Source: Diphasiastrum complanatum
Taxonomy: Eukaryota; Streptophyta; Lycopodiopsida; Lycopodiales; Lycopodiaceae
Assembly (NCBI GenBank): GCA_029204225.1
Contig: CM055098.1
Span: 23,499,367-23,563,366, forward strand
Direction of reading: 5' to 3'
Length of the DNA: 64,000 bases
Made by a program: the position numbers and the translations under genes. Below the pieces are notes generated by a model. The model searched no databases, was not told the DNA's origin, and saw nothing but the letters and a program-made list of their open reading frames with translations. Below are positions 32,734 to 43,111 of this stretch, one piece after another. How positions within the stretch are numbered: the stretch's first letter is position 1; each line of letters begins with the position of its first letter.

Positions 32734-33493
32734 ATAGTGGAACCAAGACAGAACAATGCCGTCAAACAACATAACTAAACCAAAACTAACTAAGAAGAGG
32801 ATAATGTCCAGGGTTATATGGTATGTGGACCATCTACAGATTCAACTGGCATCTCTTCAGTGCTCTAACTCTCTCACTAACTCTGAACAGTCTCAGATAT
32901 CTCATTAATAGTAGCAGGTTTAATATCTACAAAACGGATGATACCATCCCTATAGATCAACCGCTTTCCGTTCGTTAGAGCCTCTTGTTTTGCTTTTTTC
33001 CGTTCTTGAACCTGAATGAAAGTAAGGTCTTCATCCACGTATATCGTGGTGCCCCGCAGTGTAGATCTCTTCCCTTTCGGGGTCAAAGGATCAGCTATGA
33101 TGGATTCACTATTATCAAGAATAGGATCTGACGGAGATATAGGGATTGCAACTAGAATGGAAGGTGAAGGTGAAGGTGGATCGAAGGTAGGTGCGATGGA
33201 CGGGTCTGAAATGGAAGAAGAAGATGAGGTAGATGAAGCGGATGAAGCAGTGTTGGCAGGAAGGGCAGGTGCACCACCCCTCTTACTTTTGGCCATGATT
33301 CGAATCCTTTGCAATCAAACAGTCCTGGTTCTGCAATCTATTTGTTCCGCTGGAAGCAGGCTTATGCATCCATGTTGATCAGGTCGCCGGTTGAAGGTAA
33401 ACTCATTGCCATTGTTACTGGAGGCAGGTTCCGTTGGAGGGCATCACACACGCTGGTTGGAGGCAGCAGAGTGTTGGAGATGGAGCGCTAGGC

Positions 33494-33497
<4 letters not shown>
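32732..33497 (-). mobile_element. Element K: ORF1-only, internally deleted LINE relative
   Basis: A short minus-strand unit between two (GA)n tracts with one ORF1-type reading frame and no ORF2. Its 3' end lacks the family hairpin and AATAAAG, so it may belong to a different LINE family or a non-autonomous derivative. Confidence 0.6.
32877..33296 (-). CDS. ORF1 derivative: N-terminus fused to C-terminal domain
   Basis: Intact ORF of about 139 codons from ATG at 33296. It has a basic N-terminus MAKSKRGGAP, then a Ser/Pro-rich segment (about residues 10-70). GKRSTLRGTTIYVDEDLTFI, QERKKAKQEA and LIYRDGIIRFVD follow; this is the ORF1 C-terminal domain. The coiled coil and RRM-like core are absent. 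The frame carries no disabling change, in contrast to most copies here. It ends in TAG followed by TGA, without the stem-loop seen at ORF1/ORF2 junctions. Confidence 0.65.
   Translation of the reverse strand: MAKSKRGGAPALPANTASSASSTSSSSSISDPSIAPTFDPPSPSPSILVAIPISPSDPILDNSESIIADPLTPKGKRSTLRGTTIYVDEDLTFIQVQERKKAKQEALTNGKRLIYRDGIIRFVDIKPATINEISETVQS

Positions 33498-33561
<64 letters not shown>
33498..33561. repeat. (GA)n tract between K and LINE L
   Basis: About 31 GA units, then (GGAATA)(GAATA)n-type short repeats belonging to the tail of LINE L. Confidence 0.95.
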
Positions 33562-33563
<2 letters not shown>

Positions 33564-33597
33564 ATAGAATAGAATAGAATATGTTAATGTCTATAGA

Positions 33598-33611
33598 GTG
33601 CCCTTGGGCAC
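33598..33611 (-). promoter_or_regulatory. LINE L 3'-terminal hairpin
   Basis: GTGCC and GGCAC around a four-base loop on the minus strand, preceded by CTTAC and followed by AGACATTAACATATTCT. Confidence 0.75.
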
Positions 33612-33787
33612 GTAAGACAAAGAAAAAGTACATCAGAAAGGAGCAGTGTCCATGTCGGACTTATTGCTATCAACTACAACTAAAAAACAGAGATAAACTG
33701 GAAATAAAAACCAAAGCTTAACCTCAACTCTGGTGAGGGTACAAAAGCAATAGCTTAACCACCAACTACGCGGAGGAATAAAACTCA

Positions 33788-35337
33788 CTAACTGAGAGAG
33801 AAAAACTGTGTGATCTGGTGTGAGGCACATGGTGGCCTCTGGTGACGAACTCTGGATGGTCGAGGAAGACGCTGGAGCTTCGGTCGACGAGCTGGAATGT
33901 CAATCTCACTATCCGAAGTATCTTCCCTAGCTCTTTTCTGAAAGAAAAGTGTAATATGTGGCTGGCCGCGGTCAACTTCCTGATCATCTGACAGAAGTGA
34001 AGATCTCAAAGAGAACATCTCTCGCAAAAGTAAACCAACGCATCTCGCATCTGGATAGGCAAAGAAGGAACCAAGTGTGAGTGGAGTGTCCTGATATAGA
34101 CAGTGGTATCTGCCTCTGATCTCATAGTAAGCTGGACATATGAAAATAAAGTGAAACTCATCCTCAACCTCATGTAGAGTACAACACTGACAGATCCGTA
34201 ATGGGTGTGGCGTGTCTGTGTATCTGCCAGTCTCAATAGCTAGCTGATGAGAAGAGACCCGAAGCTGACCAATGCGGTAGCGCAGGCCAAAAGACAGCGT
34301 CTGAGAGAGATAACTCGGTCTAACAGGTAGCCCTGAAGCATCCAGGTGAAGAAAGTGAGTGCGGTAGAAATGAAGCTTAACTCGTGAGGGATCCAGGTGA
34401 GACCAAATAGTATGTATGTATGCTCTGTAGATCTGTCGGCGAATGAACACATGAGTCCCATTTGGGAGGTCAGACATATATAATCCCCAGGTATGTAGAA
34501 AGTCCGAAGCATACTGAAACCATGAAGACTTAGCCCGCTGCTCGGCCAAAGTGCGAGAGGATGTAAAAGCTGCTACCACGAATCTGGAAGACTCAAGCTC
34601 TGAGACTCTATGAATGAACGTGATGATCCTGAAAATAGCTTCTACAATGAGTGGAGGAGAAGCAAACTCCGCCAAAATAAGCTCATGAGGAACCGACTGC
34701 TTGGCCCAAATCATCCGGCTAAGCATGTGAATCTGCAAACGCGAGATGTCACTTCAGGTGTCTCTAGATAAGCCAGGGCACCATGTCTTTGCTGAATACA
34801 GTGCAACTGGAGAAACAGTCGAAGAGAAGAGGCGACAACGTGTGTCCGGGTCATGCACGTAATAAGAGGAGGAAAACCTCTCCATCTAAACAAGAGCAGA
34901 GCGCCCCTTGCGGAGCCTAGCCAATGCAGCAGGTCTAAAAGAAAGCAATGGACCAGAGAAGAGAACACCCAGGTATGTGTAAGATGCCACTATCTCTAGA
35001 AGCTGTCCATCAAAATAGAACATAGTGTCTCTCATATGCTGCCTGTTGGTGTTAAACACCATAACCTTAGTCTTACCAATGTTCACCATCAGCCCCCATA
35101 TTTGACAAAAAGTAGACAAGGCATCTAGATGTCGCTGAAGTCCTATAGCTGAACTAGAGAGTAGAACCACATCATCTGCATAAAGAAGGATAGGGATAAT
35201 AAGATCTGCAAGAGGACAGCCATCTCCACCTTCTTCCCGAATGATCTGCTCAAGGTCGTCAATGTATAGAGCAAATAGGGTGGGTGATAAGTGACATCCC
35301 TGCTTTACTCCGACCGTACTATGGATATATGAAGACT
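33788..35337 (-). pseudogene. LINE L ORF2, RT to C-terminus
   Basis: Contains GVKQGCHLSPTLFALYIDDL, YADDVVLLSSS, IGKTKVMVFNTN and YLGVLFSGP, then a TAG in the MERF region at about 34887 and a TGA near 34752, then 316 open codons. ICQCC...FICP is the Cys/His motif, QPHITLFF is PIP-like (near 33950), and the protein ends HQITQFFSLS. Two stops make it non-functional. Confidence 0.85.
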
Positions 35338-38085
35338 ATGGTAACGCATGTATCCTATGTGTATAGGTAATGAGCTGAAGAGCTGCCTCGATTTGGATAG
35401 GTGGAACTGCAAACTCGGCCAAAATAATCTCATGTGGAACCGAAGGCTTCGCACGGATCAACTGAGCTAGCATAGTGGTTTGTAGTCGTGAGAGACTGGC
35501 CCAGTGTGAAGAGGGAAGACCTGTACACCATGCCTTTGCCGCATATAGAGCCGTGGGGGTGACAATGGTATCAAAAAGGCGACACTTACTGCGAGCATCC
35601 TGGATGGACTTCCGAAAGCAAAATCTCTCACAAGGGAGGCATGTCCCTTCCCCAGTCAAGTGGCAGCGGCCTATCTCATGCCAACAGTAGGACTTGAGGA
35701 AAGGACTCCCAGGTATGTGTAGGAAGGGACCACCTCTAGAACCTGTCCACCCAAAGTAAACTCATGTCGCTGCATGAATGCTCATGAAGTGTTGAAGACC
35801 ATAACCTTGGTCTTCCCAATGTTCACCCCCAGGTCCCATCTGGTGCAAAACTCATGCAAGCAGTCCAACTGTCGCTGTAGACCCCCCTTAGTCGGTGATA
35901 CCAATACCACATCGTCGGCTTAAAGGAGGATATCAATCAAGGTGTCCCCAAGCCTGCAACCAGCACCACCACACTATGTAATGACTCTCTCCAACTCATC
36001 AATATACAAGCCAAAGAGGACCGGTGAGAGGGAGCAACCTTGCTTCACCCCAGTAGTGCTCCAAATGTGATCGGATATGCCACTGCTATGCCGGAAACAT
36101 CCCAAGACCCGCTCATAAAGTGCCATCACAGCAAGAACGATGTCGGTGGAGAAGCCGAGGTCTCGGAGTCTCTGGATGAGCAATGAGCGAGGAACAGAAT
36201 CAAGGGCTTTCCTGAAGTCCACAAAACAATAGTAAATCCTCTCTCTCCTGTGCTTTGCCTCCTCAAATCAAGGCCCGCAATGTGAAGATGTGATTTGTAG
36301 TATAATAGTGAGCTCGGAAACCTGCCTGACCCATGGCATGTAGTCTCCTAGTCTCCGCCTCTGAGCTCACAATAGACTGTAGTATAGTACCATATGATTT
36401 CGCCAGGACATGCCCAATCATGATGGTGCGGTAGTTACTCGAAATCATGGGGTCACCATTCTTATGGATGGGGTGGATAATGTTAGTGCACCAGGATGAT
36501 GGGAAACCGGAAACAATTGCGGAGTTAAGAAGGGTGGCTATGGTGGGCAAGTAAGTCAGAGGCAAGGGAAAGGAGTTCAGATTCGAGGTCTTCAATATCT
36601 CTGGCCTTGTTGGACTTCATCTTTTTAATGGCTGCAAGTACCATGTCAGATGGGAAGAAGGAGAACTCAGATGGTCGTGGAGATATAGAAATGGGTGAGT
36701 CGGTAGGGACGGTATACAGGCTAGTAGTATAATCGGTCCAGATGCGGAGGTCCTCCAAGAGGGGTGGTGGGGAGCGAGGAATGAACTCACGCCAAAAAGC
36801 GCCCGAAGAAGAACTAAAGAGAAGGTCAATAAGACGTCTCCCTTCAATATCATTGTAGGAACGCTTCTTACGACGGAGAACACAGTGGTAGTAGCATCGG
36901 GAAGATCGAAGCAGATGTGGAGCATGGATACGTGAATAAGTAACTGACTGGTGAAGGGAACGACACTCGGCATCATACCAATGGTCAAGGTGTGCGTCGA
37001 GTCCTTTGGGAATGGGGTTTCGTGGGAAGAGTTAGTGAGGCAGCTGTGTGGAGAGAGGTGGTGAGAAAAGCAGCCTGGGTGTCAACTGGACCGTGATGAG
37101 GAAAGGAGTGTAAAAGTGAAGCCAAGGATTGCCGGTACAGTGGCATGTAAATGGGATCAAATGTGTACGTGGGTGCTCGGGTAATCATGGGTAGTAGAGA
37201 TAAATGAGTGGGTGGGAGGTGGCCGATATCGAAGGAGAGAAATGAGTGATCAGAAAGGGTGGTGGGAGAAATGTGGAAGTTAGAGACTATGGGTACAAAG
37301 GATGGTGACCCCATGAGATAGTCAACGACACTATGTCCTCCACTATGAGGATGGCATGTATAGTTGTCTGAATGAAGCCAACAGGGTAAGCCATTATAAA
37401 TGGCTAGCTCATGCGCCTCTCCAAACTGCAGTAAGTGCTCACCATATGAAGTAATAGGTCCCAAATTGTCCGCGGAGGTCCTGGTAACCCCAAGCATATT
37501 GCTGTCAAGGGCACGAACACGCAGCTGATCGGAGGTGTCGAAGAACTCTGTCTGTCTCGAAGATGTCCGGGCATTAAAGTCCCCTATGAGGAGAATATGC
37601 CCCTGCTCTGAGAATCTGATAATATCTGGTGAGAGGTCCTGATATGGAGACCCAATACCCTCCGCAAGAGACGAGGACTCTGGTGGAAAATAACATGTTG
37701 CAATGAAAAGATCTTTATCCAAACCAATATCCTGACTCACAATGCGAGTCCATATGTAGCGGGCCTGCTCGTCATGTCGGATGAAGTCAATACTCGAATG
37801 GAGAGTCTCTCTGTACAGACACGCGACCCCACCTGAACCTCGGCCACTGGCAGATCTAGTCTCTCGTCGGAATACTGAGTTCCATCTATATCCAGGAAAG
37901 GAAGGAAGCCCTCGCTCTGGGCTCTCGCGTGTCTCCATGATTAATAATATATCTCTGCCTGTGATGAAGTCAACCAGGTCCCCTGCTGTGCAAGATGAAT
38001 GTATGTCGGCACAATTCCACACTCCAATCCGAAGGTGGTGTGGATGGGGCCCCGGGGTGCTCCCAACCCCGGGCACCCCAAATCC
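35338..38085 (-). pseudogene. LINE M ORF2
   Basis: The first 363 codons are open: GVPGVGS, GVWNCAD, METRESPERG, LIGDFNAR, GGHSVVDYLMGS and TLSDHSFLSF (all endonuclease motifs). Frameshifts near 36990, 36540 and 36270 then break the linker and RT. The RT boxes read FRKALDSVP and, at YADD, a stop (TAA) followed by ADD (near 35920). There is no AUG before METRES, after the conserved WNC. The C-terminus is replaced by LINE L. Confidence 0.9.
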
Positions 38086-38088
38086 CTA
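38052..38088 (-). promoter_or_regulatory. LINE M ORF1/ORF2 junction: in-frame TAG plus stem-loop
   Basis: TAG, GGATTT, GGGGTGCCCGGGGT, loop TGGGAGC, ACCCCGGGGCCCC. About 13 bp pair, with one bulge and a G-U type pair. ORF2 follows in frame. Confidence 0.8.
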
Positions 38089-39488
38089 GCATGGGGAGCT
38101 GCTAGGAGCGCTATCAAGAAAGCGCACTCGTCCATCTCGATAAATGACTCGTCTGCCAGACTCACGGGCTGCCTGAAAGGCCTTGCGCCTCTCCTCTACC
38201 TGGATATACGTGAGGTCATCATCCATGTAGAAAGTGGTACCACGTAGCTTAGCTCTGCACCGCAAAGCATCTCGGCGACTCGCGAGGGAAGTGAAGCGGA
38301 TGATGAGTGTGGCTGCATCTCTGGTGGTCCTCCATGCGGTATCTAGCCCATCCGTCCTGTGCCCGAGAGTGGTGTCAAGAAAGCGTTTGGCTTCAGCCAA
38401 GGCATCCTGTGTATCCGGAATCCCACGAACCCTAATGTTGTTCGCTTTTTGGTCTCGTGTTTTCTCTTTCGAGATGGTGGCTGAGATAACCGAAGAGATA
38501 GGGGCGCTTGGTTTGGTGCCTTTTTTCAAAACTGATGCCCAAGAAAGGGCCTCTTCTTGCTGCTTTTCCATCTTTGTCTCTAGTTCCCGTATCATATTGG
38601 TGGTAGACGCCGAAACCGCAGCCTGTTTGGTCCCGATGGATTGTTCGAGTGATGCAACTTTGGACTGCAGCATGTTCTTCTCGTGAATCAAGGACGTAAC
38701 CGTTCCTTTCAACTGCGAGATTTCTTGCCTCAAAGTCTAGAAATCGGCCCTGATTTGATCAATCTGCCAAGAAGAGAACAATTCAGTTGATTTGGAGGGC
38801 GTATATGGGATGCTAGCTGTAGGTTGTGAGCTAGCGATGGGCGGAGTAGGAAGAATGGGATCCAGAACTGCAGGTAGGGTTGAGGTGGTGCCAATATTGA
38901 TACCAGTATCGAGATCAACGAGGGGGAGGGAGATGCAATCAACAAGGAGGGTGGATGTAGGGGAGGTGGCAGCAGGGGGTGGCTCAGATGCAACGAGGGA
39001 GGGGAGTGTAGGGAAGGTGACAGTAGGGGGCGGCACTGCTGTAGCAGGGAGGGCGGGGATGGGGGAGATGACAGCAGGGGGGGGCACATCTGCAGCGGGA
39101 GGGGTGGAGGTAGGGGAGGCTGTAGCAGGGGGAGCAGCAACTGCCGCTATGGAGGTGGAAGTAGGGGAGGTGACAACAGGGGGAGTAGCTGCAGCAGCAG
39201 CAACGATGGAGGTGGGAGTAGGGGAGGCGGCAGCAGGGGGAGGAGCTACATCGGGGGTGGAGGTTAGGGGGGAGGCAGCAGGGGTAGCAGCTGCAGGAGC
39301 AGCAATGGAGGTGGGAGTAGGGAAGTTGGCAGCAGGGGGAGCATCTACATCGGGGGTGGAGGTAGGGGGGGGGCGACAACAGGGGTAGGGGGTGTGTGAT
39401 CAACGAGGGGGAGGGGGGAGATGGTAGCGAGGGTAGGAGGGGAGCGTGATGGGCGACGGGCGGCAGCAGTGGAACGAGGAGGTGCCAT
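38086..39488 (-). pseudogene. LINE M ORF1
   Basis: Starts MAPPRSTAAARRPSRSP at 39488. A Pro/Ala/Thr-rich region built on tandem repeats follows (about 38960-39370), then YTPSKSTELFSSWQIDQI. A TAG at about 38740 replaces a Gln codon. The remaining 215 codons (38733-38086) are open: coiled coil, EALSWASVLKKGTKP, NNIRVRGIPDTQ, LIIRFTS, FYMDDDLTYIQVEERRKA, VIYRDGRVRFLD. Confidence 0.85.
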
Positions 39489-39528
39489 CGAGGAGGTAGG
39501 AGGGGTGGACAGCAGGGTGAAGGAGCAA

Positions 39529-39533
<5 letters not shown>

Positions 39534-39590
<57 letters not shown>
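39534..39590. repeat. (GA)n tract between LINE M and LINE N
   Basis: About 28 GA units. In sense orientation LINE N's AATAAAG runs into (CT)n, which runs into the 5' end of LINE M. Confidence 0.95.
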
Positions 39591-39593
<3 letters not shown>

Positions 39594-40622
39594 TATTAAT
39601 GTCTTTTCCATGCCAAAAGGCATATAAGATGTAATAAAGAAAAACATCTAGTACAAACTAAAATAGATACATATGCGAGAGTGTGTGTGAATAGTAATCA
39701 TATGTATCTATGTCAAAATGTCAAGGCTGTGCTGCTGCTATTGCTGCTGTGTGGATGCTGTAAAAAGATGTAATGCGAGCCACAACATGGGAAAGCACTG
39801 GAGCCTGCTGGTGTCGTCTGTGAGCATGAGCACGTGCATGTGTAGTAGTAGTGGTACGCCTCTGCGTAGAATGTCTGGTGATCCTGGTAGTAACGTGATG
39901 GTGGGAAGTACACTATCTTTGATCTCTATGAGCATGAGCATGCGAGCGGCCATCATCCTTGTCGTCGTCAGAATCCTCATCCTCTTGCACTAAATCACGC
40001 GATCTCCGCCTAGTAAAGAATGAAGTAATCAATGGTTGTGAGGTAAGGTGATGGGGTGTCCCCGTATAAATCTCTTCGTAGGATGAACATCTCGCGTACC
40101 ATCAGAGCGACACACCGTGGGTCCTCATAGGCTATGAGAGAGCGTAGAGTGGTAGGCATGTCTCGGAACTGGCAATGATATCGCCCTCTGACCTCGTAGT
40201 ATACACAGGGCATCTAAAGAAAAAGTGCTCCTCAGACTCCACCTCACCTAGAGAGCATAACTGGCACATCCGCTCCTCTTTGGGGATACCATGGAACCTC
40301 CCAGTCTCAAAAGCTAGCTGATGAGAGGACACTCTAAGCTGCCCCAATGTGAATCTGAGGCAATGTGACAGTCCCGAATCCAAGTAGCGTGGCATGACCC
40401 GGGTCCCTGATGCATCTAGATCCAAGAAATGAGTCCGGTAGAAAGATGGCTTAACCACTAACTGTTTACGCCAAGTCTGCTCTAGATATGTGCGATAGAG
40501 GAAGTGTCTGATATACTGATGGGTGCCTGAGGGAAGCGCTGTGATGGAGATGCCAAATGACGTAAGTAGGAGGTGAGATGCCTGAGAGAACCATGATAAC
40601 CTGTAGCCCTGATCATGAAGAC

Positions 40623-40625
<3 letters not shown>
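39591..40625 (-). pseudogene. LINE N: 5'-truncated subfamily Y 3' end
   Basis: Holds the ORF2 C-terminus: LPSGTHQYIRH, LGQLRVSSHQLAFETGRF, MCQLC...FRCP, LRSLIAYEDP, QPLITSFF (PIP-like, near 40020). The 3' UTR hairpin and AATAAAG follow. Frameshifts are present near 40200 and 40055. The 5' truncation joins (CT)n at 40626 directly, with no other sequence between. Confidence 0.85.
39610..39623 (-). promoter_or_regulatory. LINE N 3'-terminal hairpin
   Basis: ATGCC and GGCAT around TTTT on the minus strand, followed by GGAAAAGACATTAATAAAG and (CT)n. Confidence 0.75.

Positions 40626-40677
<52 letters not shown>
40626..40677. repeat. (GA)n tract at the right end of the intron-6 LINE array
   Basis: About 26 GA units between truncated LINE N and dynein intron sequence. 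It marks the outer border of the array. Confidence 0.95.
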
Positions 40678-40682
<5 letters not shown>

Positions 40683-40737
40683 TCTACATCTTATCATGAT
40701 ATCTTCTTGCTTGCTCCAGCTTTGATTCTCATACAAG

Positions 40738-40795
40738 ATCCTTTCAGATGATAGGAGATTTGGACAAGATTGATATCCTTGCAGACGAGGTTAAG
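40738..40795 (+). CDS. Axonemal dynein heavy chain, exon 7 (58 nt)
   Basis: The acceptor CATACAAG is chosen over the nearby TTTCAG because only it completes the Arg codon left by exon 6 and keeps the frame open. It encodes SFQMIGDLDKIDILADEVK. Donor TTAAG/GTATG. It lies only 60 bp from the LINE array edge, so this array sits close to the acceptor of a 15.1-kb intron. Confidence 0.8.
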
Positions 40796-41247
40796 GTATG
40801 ATGACATTGTTATAACTTTTATTGCTTTCTATTCATATGGGAACGAACATGTATGCCCCACCAACAATACACAACCCCTTTCTTTTCCACTTGTATTATT
40901 ATCAGAATCTTAGGTGACAGAATCTTGACCAGCGATCCAGAATGTGTTCTGGAATGCGTTCTGGATCGTGATCCAGGATTTTGTCCTGGATCATTCTGGA
41001 ATGCAAATTTCTGTTTTTTTTGTTGAACCTTTATTTTTGAGGAATTTAACAGGCCATGTTTCGAATTTTGCATTATAGGTTTGTTCTGTCAGACGCTATG
41101 TATATATCATTGCACTGTTTAAACAAATTCGCAAACTTTTCAGTGGACCTTTGATTTAGTTGCGTACATCATCATGTGTAGCACATTTTCATTAAAAGCA
41201 AAACTTCTATTGAAAAGCAAAAAATTCCCCTCTTAACTTTCTTTCAG

Positions 41248-41475
41248 GTTCTCTCCTCAAACTTGGAAGAAGCACAAAACACTGTGGAGCTTACAAATGC
41301 CGAAGAAACTATGTTTGGAATGCCTCCAACGAAATATTCTCAGATACCACAAATGGTCTCAACCCTAGATCCTTATCTGAAATTGTGGACAACTGCAGCC
41401 AATTTTAAGAAGCTTGAAGAAGAATGGACTTCTTCTCCATTTTTTTCTTTGGATACCGAAAAAATCGAGTCAGAG
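41248..41475 (+). CDS. Axonemal dynein heavy chain, exon 8 (linker start)
   Basis: Acceptor CTTTCAG, donor CAGAG/GTGTCA; 76 codons in phase 0. LEEAQNTVELTNAEETMFG, YSQIPQM and LDPYLKLW match the start of the dynein linker region (A..IN.EE.LF......Y......PY..LW). Confidence 0.9.
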
Positions 41476-41748
41476 GTGTCAATTTGCCAACCTTCATTTA
41501 TCAAAGTGACGTTTTTTTTGAAAACTTGGCATGAAATGACTCTTCGGTAGAAAGACCTAGCATGGAATGTATTGGGCTTATCAAATGACCCTACATAAAG
41601 GCTCAAATATTAATTTTCCTTCTTTTCCTTTTAGCATTCCTACTTTATAGATGGTCATTTGATTTAGAGTATTTCTTCTTGCCCAAACTGGATGAATTGT
41701 GTGTCAATTAGGGCGTAGCAGCTAAGATGAATTTCAATTTCTGTACAG

Positions 41749-41896
41749 GTGTCGACTATGTTCAGGACCATCTACAAATTGATAAAACAATTTGGTGACG
41801 ATTTTGTTGAGCCTGCAAAGGTTGCAGGTGCTGTAAAAGCTAGCATTGATCATTTCAAAGAGAACTTACCCCTTTTTCGTTGCTTATGCAATCCAG
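41749..41896 (+). CDS. Axonemal dynein heavy chain, exon 9 (linker)
   Basis: Acceptor CTGTACAG, donor ATCCAG/GTATTC, ending one base into a Gly codon. VSTMFRTIYKLIKQF and VKASIDHFKENLPLFRCLCN match the conserved linker block I..FK..LP....L.NPG. Confidence 0.9.
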
Positions 41897-42120
41897 GTAT
41901 TCTGGCCCCAACATTTATCTATGTGATGCAGAGTATGCACTCTAGTATATAGCGATTATTCTAACTAACAGTGAATAAGTAGACTCTAAAGATGACGTCT
42001 CTGCTAAAGTATTGTCTTTGTATTTCTTTTGTATTCTTATCCTCCATGTAAAGTCATTCTAGATAATGGATTGCGAAGATTGACTTCAATTGTTTTTTTC
42101 ATGATTACAATCATGAATAG

Positions 42121-42218
42121 GTCTGCGAGCACGACATTTTGAGCAGATTTCTGAAGTAGTGGGTTTTGAAATAAAGTCTGACGATACAATCTCTTTTCGA
42201 CAGCTTCTTCGTCTTCAG
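42121..42218 (+). CDS. Axonemal dynein heavy chain, exon 10 (linker)
   Basis: Acceptor ATGAATAG, donor CTTCAG/GTTGCC; completes the split Gly codon. It encodes GLRARHFEQISEVVGFEI and FRQLLRLQ. In most dynein heavy chains this block reads GxRxRHW, so Phe replaces a usually invariant Trp. Confidence 0.9.
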
Positions 42219-43111
42219 GTTGCCTGAATATACCACTTTCAATTTTTTTAGTGTTTGCTTTGTAGCCTTTTGGATCTCAGAACAACCACCAGCTTCTTTT
42301 CTGATAGTTTTGGTTGGGATTTCGAGCAGTTATAATGATTCAGTGAGCCTACATAGTGGCAATTTTGACTGAAACCATTGAGATTGTTCAATGTTGAATG
42401 GAGGAATTTAATTTTTCTGATTTGTGCAAATGGATAGAAAGTGGGGGTTAGGCGGATGACAATTTTTTTATATCTTGTTCCCCACTATGGTCAATATGTT
42501 TTCAGTTATTAAACTTATAGGTTCTTTGAGTTTCAGTGTTTTGAAATTCTGTACTTGGCAACATAGCTCAAGACAGGTCTTAATAAGGTACATAGAGAAT
42601 CATCTCCTTCTCAGCTACCAGAGGTAACTTGTAAAGACTAAAACCCTTGGTTCTAAGACCTATCCAAAGATGATATGCAAGCTTTTTATTTTTTTGTTTG
42701 GGTGCTTGTGTGTCCTTGTTCACATTTTTAACCTCATTTTCTTAGTCTCCTGAAACACTTTTAAATAGCATAGTTTTAGGCTTGCACATTCTGAAGACAT
42801 TCAAAAGTGTTTTAAAGGATCATTTGATGGTAGTTGTTGTCATCACATATTTCTTATAAATTGTACCTGTATAGTTTGGGCAAAGAAATCTGTTTTGGTT
42901 AAGCTAGTGTGGTCCAGTTTAGGTGCATCAATCCTATTGGATTCTGTCATGGATAAAAATTCAGAATGGTCCAGGAATTTCATGGAATGTGTGCCTGTGT
43001 GTGCGGGAGGGAGAAAGCGTTCTTGCATATTCATCCACTGACCCAGCATTGACTGAAAATCAAATGCTATAAAGTTCCATTTCAGCATTCCAAAATAAAC
43101 CATAAATACAA
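42219..43111 (+). other. Start of dynein intron 10, no gene seen
   Basis: AT-rich intron sequence without recognisable coding or repeat signal up to the (CT)n at 43112. Confidence 0.6.

Larger units (their letters stand above)
33562..35337 (-). mobile_element. LINE L: subfamily X 3' part joined to LINE M
   Basis: The 3' 1.8 kb of a subfamily X element (closest to LINE D): RT from GVKQGCHLSP, C-terminus, 3' UTR, hairpin, an (ATTCT)n-like tail and (CT)n. Its 5' side is fused at about 35337 to the 3'-truncated ORF2 of LINE M. Confidence 0.85.
35338..39533 (-). mobile_element. LINE M: subfamily Y element lacking its 3' end
   Basis: Begins in sense orientation immediately after the (CT)n at 39534. 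It has an ORF1 region, TAG/stem-loop, a complete endonuclease in one frame, and RT with several lesions. It ends at ITYTHRIHALP, where LINE L takes over. Very similar to LINE I over their shared part. Confidence 0.9.

Noticed and set aside
40738-40795. TTTCAG at 40741-40746 as the acceptor of exon 7
   Set aside because: Joined to exon 6 it gives an immediate stop. The CAAG acceptor at 40737 keeps the frame.
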